DNA of 13,460 nt from Anaerolineales bacterium (lineage in GTDB: Bacteria; Chloroflexota; Anaerolineae; 4572-78; J111), in contig JAAUSP010000162.1 in assembly GCA_012032575.1 (NCBI GenBank), positions 1 through 13,460 of the forward strand, in the 5' to 3' direction. Positions 5,974-13,460 of this stretch are shown here, in pieces. The position numbers were made by a program, and so were the translations under genes. The notes under the pieces are model-generated. The model was given only the letters and a program-made list of their open reading frames with translations. It searched no databases and was not told the DNA's origin. Numbering within the stretch: the stretch's first letter is position 1; each line of letters opens with the position of its first letter.

Positions 5974-8063
5974 TTAAGACCGGGATGGCAAGTTACCACT
6001 CGGTTCAGTCTGCTTTGGGGCAGGGTCAAGCGTCGTGGCCGTTAAGGTTACGGTTGTCACCCCACCCAGGATATTGTTGTAGGCGCCACCGTTCACCTCG
6101 TGCGCTTCCCGAACGCCCCCATAAGTGGTATTGAGGTTGACCGAGTCAACCTGAGCGTAGATAGTGGCATTGGTTAATGAGGTAAACGGCAACAGGCTGC
6201 GCGAGCGCACCAGGTAAGGGTCATCCGGGCGAGTGGTCAGGGTTAGGGTTTCGCCCGGTTCCAGGGGCAAAGCCGCTTCGGGTACACCCCAGGCCAGGCC
6301 ATAGGGAGCGCGGCCATCATCCCAGATCTGGTTGACGCCGGTGGGGGCAGGCACAGGGTTGAGATAGATGTCCACCCAAAATGACGTAGTCACGGGAGCA
6401 GCGCCCTGATTGCGAATCGTGACCTCAATGGCAGAGGTGGGAGCGGGGCAATTACCGCTACCGTGGGGCATAATGTGTGGATTGAGGGCGTCCCCGCAAA
6501 TACAATCCACGACCAGGTCAGGACTGGCGCCCGAACCAAAGATAATTGGCAGGTACACGTTGGTTTGCGGCGGGGCAGCGTTAATGGCCTGGCCCAAGTG
6601 GATACGGCGCAGTTCGGTAACAGCCCCAAAGGGACGGTCGTCATTGACGGAGACGCCGGTTTGTTGCAGGATAGACAAAATTTCAGTAACCGAGGCGTCC
6701 GGCTGCTGCTGTTTAAGGACTGCCCAGGCTCCGGCCACGTGCGGCGCAGCCATCGAGGTGCCGTTGAAGCTGGCGACCCCGCCCCCCGGAACCGAGGAGT
6801 CAATATTAACGCCGGGCGCGAGCAAGCTGACAAACGAAGCGATGTTGGAAAAGACGGCCACGTTGTCCGCATCATCGGTTGCGCCAACGCTGATGGCGCT
6901 GGAGACGCAACCTGGAGCGCTGATGCTGTTGGTAAAACCACTATTTCCGGCGGCAATAACCGTCGCGATCCCGGCCGCCCGGAGATTATCAATAGCCGCT
7001 TTAATGGGTTCGTTGTCGCAAGGGGCAAAAAACTGCCCACCGCCCAGGCTCATATTGACTGCGGCGATATTGAAACTCTGGCGCAGCTCAAAGACACGCT
7101 CCAAGGCTTTGATCTGATCGCTCGTGTAACTGAGGGCGCAGGGGCTTGCCGTACCGGCGTCGGCGCAGGGGGTTGGACCCCCGGAGAGCAGATCATCGTC
7201 AAAGCGGGAAAATACCTGGATGGCAATCAGGGTTGCATCCCTGGCCACCCCGATATTGCCCCCGTTATTGTTGCCGGCAGCAATACCGGCTACGTGGGTG
7301 CCGTGATCACAGCCGCCAATCGTTAAAGCGCAGTTGGTTCCCGAATCGGGGCAACTGATTCCGCTGCTCCGCCGGGGCAAACGCTACTCGCCCCTTCCGT
7401 TGGAACATTGCTGGAGTAGCAGGCTTCGGCAACTACCTTCTGACCGTTGGTGGTGAAAAATGGGTGGGTTTTGTCCACGCCGGTATCCAGAATGACCACC
7501 GTCTGATCCAGCCCGGTAAAGCCCGCCGCCCAGGCGTCATCCGCGCCAATAACCGGGATGCTGCTGGCTAAGGCCGGCGGCACGGCCTGATCTTCCGTTA
7601 GGTCGGCGACTTCCGGTAACGCGGCCAATTTTGCCAGCGCGGCGGCATCTACTTCGATGGTCAGGGCCGGGATATACTTAAATCTGGTGACCAGGGTCAG
7701 ATTACTCCCGGCCATTTTTTGCAACAAGCTGGCCTGCGTGCGTTGAATGGTTTGGCGCTGGTTTTGGGCATCCTGGGGTCGAGCGAAATTGTCTTCCGGC
7801 TGGAAGTCTACCTTAAGGCTGACAATGACCCGTACCCGCCCTTTTGCCTGCGCCTGGCTGGTCAGACTGGAAAGGTCAAAGGCCGACTGGGCTGGCGGAG
7901 CGGCCCGCAGGGGCGACGCGGCCAGGGCGGCCAGCAGCGCGAGCAAGACGATGGCCAGCAGCGCCATTCCTGACCCTCGGTCCTGAGAGATTAACCTGTT
8001 CTGACCGGGACTGCGGCCTGGTCTCATCCATGGGCTTTTTAAGTGATCCAATTTTTGTGACAT
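5974..8063 (-). CDS. secreted subtilisin-like (S8) serine protease with I9-type propeptide and CARDB-like tail (one frame break)
   Basis: The start at 8063 (MSQKL) follows an AAAGGAA ribosome binding site. An unusually long hydrophilic N-region precedes the signal helix (about residues 33-55). A propeptide/inhibitor-like segment (about 75-160) is followed by the S8 domain: Asp193 in 'VVILDTGVD', then in the second frame His in 'GGCDHGTHVAG' (near 7305), oxyanion Asn in 'VIAAGNSG' (near 6945) and Ser in 'FNGTSMAAPHVAG' (near 6755). After the catalytic domain comes a CARDB-like beta domain ('DLVVDCICGD...AIEVTIRNQGAAPV'). The two frames overlap at 7323-7380; adding one base to the GGGG at 7348-7351 joins them as 'AAESVAPDSGTNCALT' with no other defect, so the break is probably a sequencing error. 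The enzyme is expected to be exported and to cleave itself free of its propeptide. Confidence 0.88.
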
Positions 8064-8106
8064 CGTTATTCCTTTCTCTTTTTGAAAAATAGGTATCTCT
8101 GCCCTC

Positions 8107-8194
8107 ATGTCATTTCGAGGCCGTAGGCCGACGCGAAGCGTGCCTACAGCGCTACATCTGCCTCGGAGATTTCTCCCTTCGGTCGAAATGACAT
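8107..8194. repeat. palindromic REP/MITE-like element
   Basis: Perfect 12-bp ends ATGTCATTTCGA (8107-8118) and TCGAAATGACAT (8183-8194) enclose a second hairpin: GTAGGC (8123-8128) with GCCTAC (8142-8147), and inside it ACGC-GAA-GCGT (8131-8141). The text 'GAGATTTCTCCCTTCGGTCGAAATGACA' type ending is one I recall as a dispersed repeat in several phyla. It lies between the lectin gene's stop and the subtilase start on the minus strand, so it may also insulate the two transcripts. No coding sequence is seen between 8064 and 8208. Confidence 0.75.
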
Positions 8195-8208
8195 GGCCGG
8201 ATAGTTAC

Positions 8209-9477
8209 TTATAACCCATTCTGTCCAATTCTCACATCGTCCAGGTGGCCGATCATACTCTCTGGCGTTTCACTGTAAATCCAGATGTTGGGGCTAAAAA
8301 AGCCATTCTTAATTTCATCGGCTTGTTGGGGGCGATAGGAGCCAAGCGACTGCCCGTCAATGGAAAAAGTAACATTGGCTTCCCGGTCCACTTCAATTCG
8401 GACAGTGTGCCAGGTATCAAAATTGGTCGGTTTGCTGCCAATCTCGGTGTAATCTTCAACACGTTTCTCAATATCATTCCAAATGTAGGCACTACATTTG
8501 ACCCTGACCGGCGTTTCTCGGCCGATAGCGCATTGAAACGTGAGATCACGATTATCTTTAAGTGGCGCCTTCACGCCCAACACAAAATCGCCGTACCCCC
8601 CGCCGCTGGTTTCAGTTTCACTGCTCAACAGCAGTTTGGCCTCGACAAATTGAAACTGGTCCAGAGTCAAGGAGCTATACCGGGTCGGATAAAGCCCAAA
8701 CGAATCATAGGGGTTTGGCTGTGAGAGCGTAAAGACTAACACCCCGTGGTGCTGCTCAAGTTGGGGCGATGATCCGCCCATCCCCCAGCGATCCTGACCC
8801 AAACTCCCTTCAAAGGCCGGATTGTCGAAGGTATCATAAATCGTCGGATCAGCTCCGATGGCAATGGTGACTTGATACGCGCCGGAGTTATCATAGTAAT
8901 AATTGTGATTGTCGTTGGCAGTCAGGTACAGAATACCGCTAGCCGAAGCGGTAGTTTCCAAATTGGCCCCCACTCGAAATGGTTCTTGATCACCAATTTT
9001 GCCAATCAGCGCTCCATAGGCTGCATTACTCATCAAACAGGGCGAGTTTTCATAGGGTGGGCACTCGTCTCCTGGGCTGCCGGGTTCAACATTGCTGTTC
9101 AGATCGCCCCACATCAGGTTTATCGTGCCGGAAGCCGAGAAGCTGAGATTTTGACCCGCCCGCACTTCGATACCGGTATCAAACCAAATAACCTCGCCCG
9201 GAACGGTAACGGTCAAAGTGGTAGGAGGTGAGGTGGGTGTAGAGGTAGGCGGCAGCGGCGTCGGTGAAACCGTCGGCGTGGCCGTTGGAATTACGGTAGG
9301 AGAAGACGTGGGTGTTGCCATCAAGACTGGCGTTGTTATAACTGCCGGCGCTTCAATATTACCGGAAACAACCACAGCAACGGGCGTTTCCTTTCTTGCA
9401 ACAGCATTTTCGAGCATCCTACAGATATTTAAGAAAGAGCCGGAAAGCAATAATGTGACCAGGATAAACCAACGCAT
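8209..9477 (-). CDS. exported LecA-like lectin plus concanavalin-like domain protein
   Basis: A 422-aa intact protein. Residues 1-19 are a hydrophobic signal or anchor, and 50-92 are a Thr/Pro/Ser linker. About 93-208 resemble the galactose-binding lectin LecA (PA-IL): 'YGALIGKIGDQEPFRVG' matches the LecA core, and 'LYLTANDNHNYYYDNSGAYQV' matches its Ca/sugar loop 'ND...NNSGSFSV'. About 214-420 form a jelly-roll, concanavalin-like domain ('YDTFDNPAFEGSLGQDRW', 'FDTWHTVRIEVD', 'IWIYSE', 'HLDDVRI') as in LamG or DUF1080 proteins. No catalytic motif is evident, so binding to glycans at the cell surface is the best inference. The ATG at 9477 has an AGGAGGG ribosome binding site. Confidence 0.8.
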   Translation of the reverse strand: MRWFILVTLLLSGSFLNICRMLENAVARKETPVAVVVSGNIEAPAVITTPVLMATPTSSPTVIPTATPTVSPTPLPPTSTPTSPPTTLTVTVPGEVIWFDTGIEVRAGQNLSFSASGTINLMWGDLNSNVEPGSPGDECPPYENSPCLMSNAAYGALIGKIGDQEPFRVGANLETTASASGILYLTANDNHNYYYDNSGAYQVTIAIGADPTIYDTFDNPAFEGSLGQDRWGMGGSSPQLEQHHGVLVFTLSQPNPYDSFGLYPTRYSSLTLDQFQFVEAKLLLSSETETSGGGYGDFVLGVKAPLKDNRDLTFQCAIGRETPVRVKCSAYIWNDIEKRVEDYTEIGSKPTNFDTWHTVRIEVDREANVTFSIDGQSLGSYRPQQADEIKNGFFSPNIWIYSETPESMIGHLDDVRIGQNGL

Positions 9478-9499
9478 AAAAATCCCTCCTGTAATAATG

Positions 9500-9560
9500 G
9501 TAGACAGTAGACGGTAGACGGCACCCCTTCGGGTGCGCCGAAGGGCGTAGACGGTAGACA
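9500..9560. repeat. GTAGAC(A/G) heptamers flanking overlapping hairpins
   Basis: Three heptamers at 9500-9520 and two at 9547-9560 flank a GC-rich core. The core can fold two mutually exclusive ways: GCACCC/GGGTGC (9521-9526 with 9531-9536) or CCCTTCGG/CCGAAGGG (9525-9532 with 9538-9545). It lies in the presumed 5' leader of the lectin gene. Confidence 0.7.
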
Positions 9561-9582
9561 GGGGTAATACATCCCTGTTGCT

Positions 9583-9619
9583 TGCTACTCTGCTACCTGC
9601 TACCCTGCTACCTGCTACC
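9583..9619. repeat. CTGCTAC(C) heptamer/octamer array
   Basis: About five copies of TGCTAC in 37 bases with 7-8 base spacing. Read on the other strand (GGTAGCAG) it resembles the GTAGAC(A/G) array at 9500-9560, so the two arrays form a loose inverted pair. Confidence 0.7.
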
Positions 9620-9786
9620 TTTTAACTTGGACTAAAGTATGAACTGCAACTGAGATGTTCCGAGTATGACACAAAGGAAGAGGTAATGCACTGGGGGACC
9701 GCTGAGGATTTACTGAAGAATGGTTGAGAAAAAATGCTCCGCTTATTCTCCTTCAATGAACAAACTTCCTAAGTATGATCCCCATT

Positions 9787-9815
9787 TTGACCGGCCTGCG
9801 TCTGTGACCTATAAT
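9787..9815 (+). promoter_or_regulatory. sigma70-type promoter for the retropepsin fusion gene
   Basis: A -35 of TTGACC (9787-9792), a spacer of exactly 17 bases, and a consensus -10 TATAAT (9810-9815). Transcription would start near 9822, leaving a leader of about 40 bases before the ATG at 9862. It is the best promoter match I found in the window. Confidence 0.75.
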
Positions 9816-9861
9816 CCTCATAGTATCCCGAAAAAATTCACCTATTTGGAGAGAGGTGACA

Positions 9862-10491
9862 ATGTCATTAGCCGAAATACTCCCTGTACTTCAAGCTTTA
9901 CCCCATGCCGATAAACTCCGCCTGCTCCAGTTCCTGGTGTTTGACTTGGCTCAGGAGGAAGGCGTTTCTTTGCTTGACCCCGGTTTAACTTACCCTATTT
10001 GGACTCCTTACAACGCCTTTGAAGCAGCCGACACCCTACTTCAAGCTTTAGAAACAGATCAAACCGTAATGGTAATTAAAGCCGAACGGTTTAGCTACTC
10101 TGAAAGCGAAGCGTCTTCAAGTATAGCTGGCAGTCTGCCTTATCTCCCGCTGACTTTGACCTATCGTGGTCAAACAGTGGAAGGTTTAGGATTGTTGGAT
10201 ACAGGGGCCACGGTCAATGTGCTGCCCTATCAGGTAGGGGTCAGTTTAGGAGCGGTATGGGAGGCGCAAACGACGCCGGTAAGATTAACAGGAAATCTAG
10301 CGCAACAAGAAGCCAGGGTATTGATCGTTTCGGCCTCAGTGAGTAAATTCTCACCCACCCGCCTGGCCTTTGCCTGGACAAAAAGTGATGAAATCCCATT
10401 AATCCTGGGGCAAGTCAATTTTTTTATAGAGTTTGAGGTTTGTTTCTTTCGTTCCCAGTTGGCGTTCGAGCTTAAACCCAAACAGAACTGA
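9862..10491 (+). CDS. antitoxin-like domain fused to a retropepsin-like aspartyl protease
   Basis: A 209-aa protein. I chose the ATG at 9862 over the GTG at 9856 because GGAGAGAGG lies 5 bases upstream. Residues 1-66 ('LAEILPVLQALPHADKLRLL...YPIWTPYNAFEAADTLLQ') match a small helical, antitoxin-like family common in Chloroflexota and cyanobacteria. Residues about 93-208 form a retropepsin-like domain with the active-site 'LLDTGATVNVLPYQ' (Asp113-Thr-Gly) and the closing 'PLILGQVNFF'. Such proteases act as homodimers, one Asp per subunit. In relatives I recall the two parts as separate adjacent genes; here the join (about 66-75) contains GTAATGG, which would be a TAATG stop-start overlap in a shifted frame. 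So this is either a true fusion or an indel-made one. Its substrate is unknown. Confidence 0.75.
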   Translation: MSLAEILPVLQALPHADKLRLLQFLVFDLAQEEGVSLLDPGLTYPIWTPYNAFEAADTLLQALETDQTVMVIKAERFSYSESEASSSIAGSLPYLPLTLTYRGQTVEGLGLLDTGATVNVLPYQVGVSLGAVWEAQTTPVRLTGNLAQQEARVLIVSASVSKFSPTRLAFAWTKSDEIPLILGQVNFFIEFEVCFFRSQLAFELKPKQN

Positions 10492-10507
10492 GCGTGGATA
10501 ATTATAA

Positions 10508-10673
10508 AGACCCTAAAGGTCTCAAAGACCTTATAGGATTTGACAACCAAATTCGGAAAAGCCTGGAAGGTTGGAAGATTGGAAGGCCGGTAAAACCTGA
10601 CCAATCTTCCAGCCTTCCAATCTTCCTGGATTAACAAATTTACCGATTTTGAAGATCAAACTTATTAGGGTCT
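10508..10673. repeat. inverted-repeat intergenic cassette
   Basis: The ends AGACCCTAA (10508-10516) and TTAGGGTCT (10665-10673) are perfect 9-bp inverted repeats. Within lie a hairpin AAGGTCT-CAA-AGACCTT (10516-10532) and a 29-bp imperfect inverted repeat (10562-10590 with 10601-10629) built of TTGGAAG(A/G) octamers. It fills the convergent spacer between the retropepsin gene and the WD40 gene and may serve as a two-way terminator, though it lacks a clear T-tract. Confidence 0.6.
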
Positions 10674-10680
10674 GATCAAC

Positions 10681-13460
10681 TCACGGCCGATTGGGGCAGG
10701 TTTTGTGGTAAGGCGTATCCTCGCCCATATACTGCGCCCACTCCGCCTGGGTCATATTGCGCCCGGTTTTGGAGCACGCGAACTCCAGCAGGCCGCCCGG
10801 CCCTTCGATACCGACGAAATGGATGCGGGCTGTACCATCCTCACGGGCAGTGACGATCCGTTGTCCGTCAGAACTCCAGGCTATATCATTGACCCTAAAG
10901 TCGGTTACTGCAAATAGCGGCCTACCATTATGAGCGTCCCAGATTTTGATCGAAGAAATGATGTCACCATAACCAGTGTATAAAGTAACAAGACGCTGCC
11001 CATCGGGATTCCAATTTACTTGATGATCCATCGGTCCCCAATCCTGTATAGTGAACTGTAATAATCCGCTCTGGACATCCCAGATTTTCGCCGAGTCAAG
11101 AACATCCTGGGTAAGAATCCGCTGACCATCAGGACTCCAGGTTGCCCAAGTAAAAAAACTTGCGGTACCTGTTGATAAGGTAGCAAGTAATGTTCCTGTC
11201 TGAACATCCCACACTTTGGCTATATTATCGTAAATACCAGTGACGATTTTTTGTCCATCTGGACTCCACGATACGTTAAAGATCTCATTATGATCCGATA
11301 ACGTGAAGATTAAACTTCCATTCTGCGCATCCCAAATTCTAGACGTCCGAATTTTAGCCGTTTCGTCCCAATTGGTTATGAGGATTCTTTGTCCATCTGG
11401 ACTCAGGGTAATGTGGTTTTCTCCTGCTTGGTGGTTGCCCAGGGTAAAAAGTACCTGACCAGTCTGAGCATTCCAGATTTTGGCCGTCCCGTCATTGCTG
11501 GCTGTAAGAATCCGCTGCCCATCGGAACTCCAGACCGCTTGGTTGATCCTGTTAGTATGACCGGTTAGGGTGAAAAGTAGCGCACTACTTTGAGCATCCC
11601 AGACTTTGGCCATCTCGTCATCACTGGCTGTAAGAATCCGCTGCCTATCGGGACTCCAGACCACTTGGGTGACCTTATGGGTATGGCCGGTTAAGGTGAA
11701 AAGCAAAGTGCCGCGCTGTGCATCCCAAATTTTGACTGTGTTATCAGAACTAGAAGTCGCTATTTGCGTTCCATCCGGACCCCATGTTACGTGCGTAACT
11801 GCATCCTTGTGACCGGAAAAAGTTAAACCATTCCCCTTTTGAATATTCCAGATTTTGATCATCCCCCAAGTTGTAACAAGCTGTTGCACATCTGAGTTCC
11901 AAGCCACAGCACGCCCCTCATTAGAAAGGGTCAGGAGTAGTTCTCCGGTTAAGGCATCCCAAACGTTGGTCCTTGGATATTCTGGATTTGGAAGTGTTGG
12001 TCCACTGGTAATAATAATTCTTCGCCCATCAGTACTCCAATCTGCCTCATTAGCTATCCCAGAATGTTGGCCGATTAGTGTGAAGAGTAGTGCTCCAATC
12101 CTGGCGTCCCAAACTTTGGCCGTCCCATCTTTACTCACGGTGACTATCTGCTGCCTATGCGGACTCCAAGCGATATCAGTGATACTTTGAGTATGACCAG
12201 TCAGAGAAAAGGCTAATTCCCCGGTCTGGGCATCCCAGACCTTGGTTGTTTGGTTGTAACGTATATAGATACTAAATTTACTAAGCCATCTAAGTTTTTC
12301 ACTGGCGATAACGATTTGCTGTCCATCCGGACTCCAGGCCAGATAGGTTAGAGATTCAGCATAGCCGGTCAGGGTGAATAATTTTTTCCACTCTGAATAT
12401 CCCAGATATTGGTCATCTGATCTTGAGCGGCAGCAGCGATCCGTTGCCCATCCGGGCTCCAAACAGCCTCAATAATCCCCCCTAAAGTCAAACGAGTTGT
12501 TCCGTTCCGGGTATCTAAAACTGTAGCCTTGCCATTTTTGCGGATGATAACAATGTCCTTTCCCTGCGGACTCCAGGCTGCTCGTAAAACTTCGTTATCG
12601 TGGCCTGCCTCATTCCAGATTAAAGCTCCCGTTTGAGTATCCCAGATTTTGGCCACTCCATCTCGGCTAATGGTAACAACTTCCTGCCCATCCATGCTCC
12701 AAGCTATTTGCACAACCGCACTATAGTGACCAGAAAGGGTTAAGGCTACCCCCCCCGGATTGAGCATTCCAAATTTTAGCCGTGCCGTCGTCACCGGCGG
12801 TAACAACCCGCTGCCCATCAGGACTCCAGACGGCTTGGAGAACCGGATTATAGTGACCAGTCAGCGTCAACGTCAAATTCCCGGTTTTAGCCTCCCAAAT
12901 TTTGGCTGTGCCGTCGTCACCGGCAGTGATAAATCGTTGTCCATCCGGGCTAAAAGCAACCGCATTGACTTCCCCCACATGACCAGGTATGGTCGCTTGT
13001 AAATGCGACCGAGCCATCACATCTTGCAGCCGCCTGCCGGTATCCTCACCCAAAATCAGGTCGGGGTGCTCGGTTTTGAGCAGGTTGATGGCCTCAGTAC
13101 CCAAAAGCGCGGCCAATTCGTCGTCGGTCAGGTTTTCGGCCTGGGCCAGCAGGGCGTGAAATTGAGCCAGCCGGCGCTGCTGTTCGGCCTTATCACGCTC
13201 TATCCTGGCTTGTTCAGCCTCAATATCCGCTCTGGATTTTTCCGCCTGAGCGGTAGCGGCAGCATCATTGGCGCGAATCTGCTCCGCCTGGGCTGTTGCG
13301 GCGGCCTGGTTAGCGTTGTCCCGTTCTTGCCCGGCCTCCAAAGCAGCCAGGTAGGCTTCATCGCCTTTTTTACGGGCCTCACCGGCGGCCTGGACGGCCC
13401 ACAGTAAGGCCACTAAGGCCAGCGCCACTGCGCCAGCCAGCCACCAGGCCCGCCGGCGCA
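10681..13460 (-). CDS. membrane-linked STAND-type WD40 repeat protein, N-terminus outside window (two frame breaks)
   Basis: It enters at the right edge as 'RRRAWWLAGAVALALVALLW', a positively charged stop followed by a membrane helix. An Ala/Glu/Arg-rich coiled coil comes next (about 13380-13160), then 'LLAQAENLTDDELAALLGTEAINLL', and then about 17 WD40 repeats ('SPDGQRIVTAGDDGTAKIWD' type), enough for two or more propellers. The tail 'FACSKTGRNMTQAEWAQYM' matches the usual end of bacterial nSTAND-WD40 proteins, so a signalling NTPase or similar effector domain may lie beyond the edge. Two one-base breaks interrupt it: G8 near 12753-12760 (one extra base) and A6 near 12382-12387 (one missing). 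Both fall in homopolymers, and repair gives continuous repeats. Intracellular sensing or scaffolding is the family's general role; the ligand is unknown. Confidence 0.85.

Larger units (their letters stand above)
9478..9861. other. divergent intergenic region with repeats and a plus-strand promoter
   Basis: This 384-bp spacer separates the lectin gene (minus) and the retropepsin gene (plus). It holds heptamer arrays at 9500-9560 and 9583-9619, overlapping hairpins at 9521-9545, and a strong promoter at 9787-9815. A 13-codon frame at 9686-9727 follows an AGGAAGAGG sequence but is too short to claim. I see no other gene. Confidence 0.6.

Noticed and set aside
6410..7326. Long plus-strand open frames (235 and 287 codons)
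   Set aside because: They lie opposite the S8 catalytic region, have low-complexity composition with no family motif, and no suitable ribosome binding site. They are antisense shadows of a GC-rich gene.
9500..9619. CRISPR array
   Set aside because: Repeat units are only 7-8 bases with no unique spacers of regular length and no cas genes nearby.
9686..9727. 13-codon leader peptide after AGGAAGAGG
   Set aside because: The ribosome binding site is good, but the frame is too short, lies upstream of the promoter at 9787-9815, and has no attenuator features.
9720..9914. 64-codon plus-strand frame
   Set aside because: It overlaps the promoter and the well-supported start at 9862, lacks a ribosome binding site, and shows no family pattern.
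12382..12387. Programmed -1 frameshift at A AAA AAT in the WD40 gene
   Set aside because: A -1 slip would restore the frame, but the other break in the same gene needs the opposite shift. Both sit in homopolymers in the middle of repeats, so an indel error is simpler.

Overview
The window looks like a piece of a Chloroflexota (Anaerolineae-like) genome, probably from a metagenome. I infer this from protein style, not from a search: long Thr/Pro-rich linkers behind single membrane anchors, a STAND-type WD40 protein with a 'RN(L/M)T..EW..Y' tail, an antitoxin-like plus retropepsin pair, and intergenic heptamer/octamer repeats. No rRNA, tRNA, CRISPR array or origin was seen.

Layout. 1-1187: a broken membrane-anchored TolB-like propeller gene, cut by an insertion sequence. 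1184-2898: a nest of two related IS5-like elements. An apparently complete copy (1242-2422) lies inside the remains of a second copy (1187-1238 and 2423-2895), and the outer copy is flanked by a 3-bp ATA duplication. 2950-3240: a decayed fragment of an unrelated transposase. 3382-8063, all minus strand: an HtrA-like trypsin/PDZ/SH3 protease, a small exported protein and a subtilisin-like protease. 8107-8194: a palindromic REP/MITE-like element. 8209-9477, minus: an exported protein with a LecA-like lectin domain and a concanavalin-like domain. 9478-9861: a divergent spacer with heptamer repeats, overlapping hairpins and a near-perfect sigma70 promoter. 9862-10491, plus: an antitoxin-like/retropepsin fusion. 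10508-10673: an inverted-repeat cassette. 10681 to the right edge, minus: the C-terminal part of a membrane-linked protein with about 17 WD40 repeats.

Almost every non-mobile gene makes a product that is exported, membrane-anchored or proteolytic, and three unrelated protease folds (S1C, S8, retropepsin) lie within about 7 kb. A shared role is possible but only inferred. The HtrA, subtilase and lectin genes have their own good ribosome binding sites and could be cell-surface housekeeping or substrate-processing factors.

Two kinds of frameshift must be kept apart. Seven single-base frame breaks in four host genes (TolB-like, small exported, subtilase, WD40) can each be repaired by one base, mostly in a short homopolymer, and look like sequencing errors or very recent decay. 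The frame change in the IS transposase sits on a canonical A AAA AAG slippery site and is very probably programmed -1 frameshifting.
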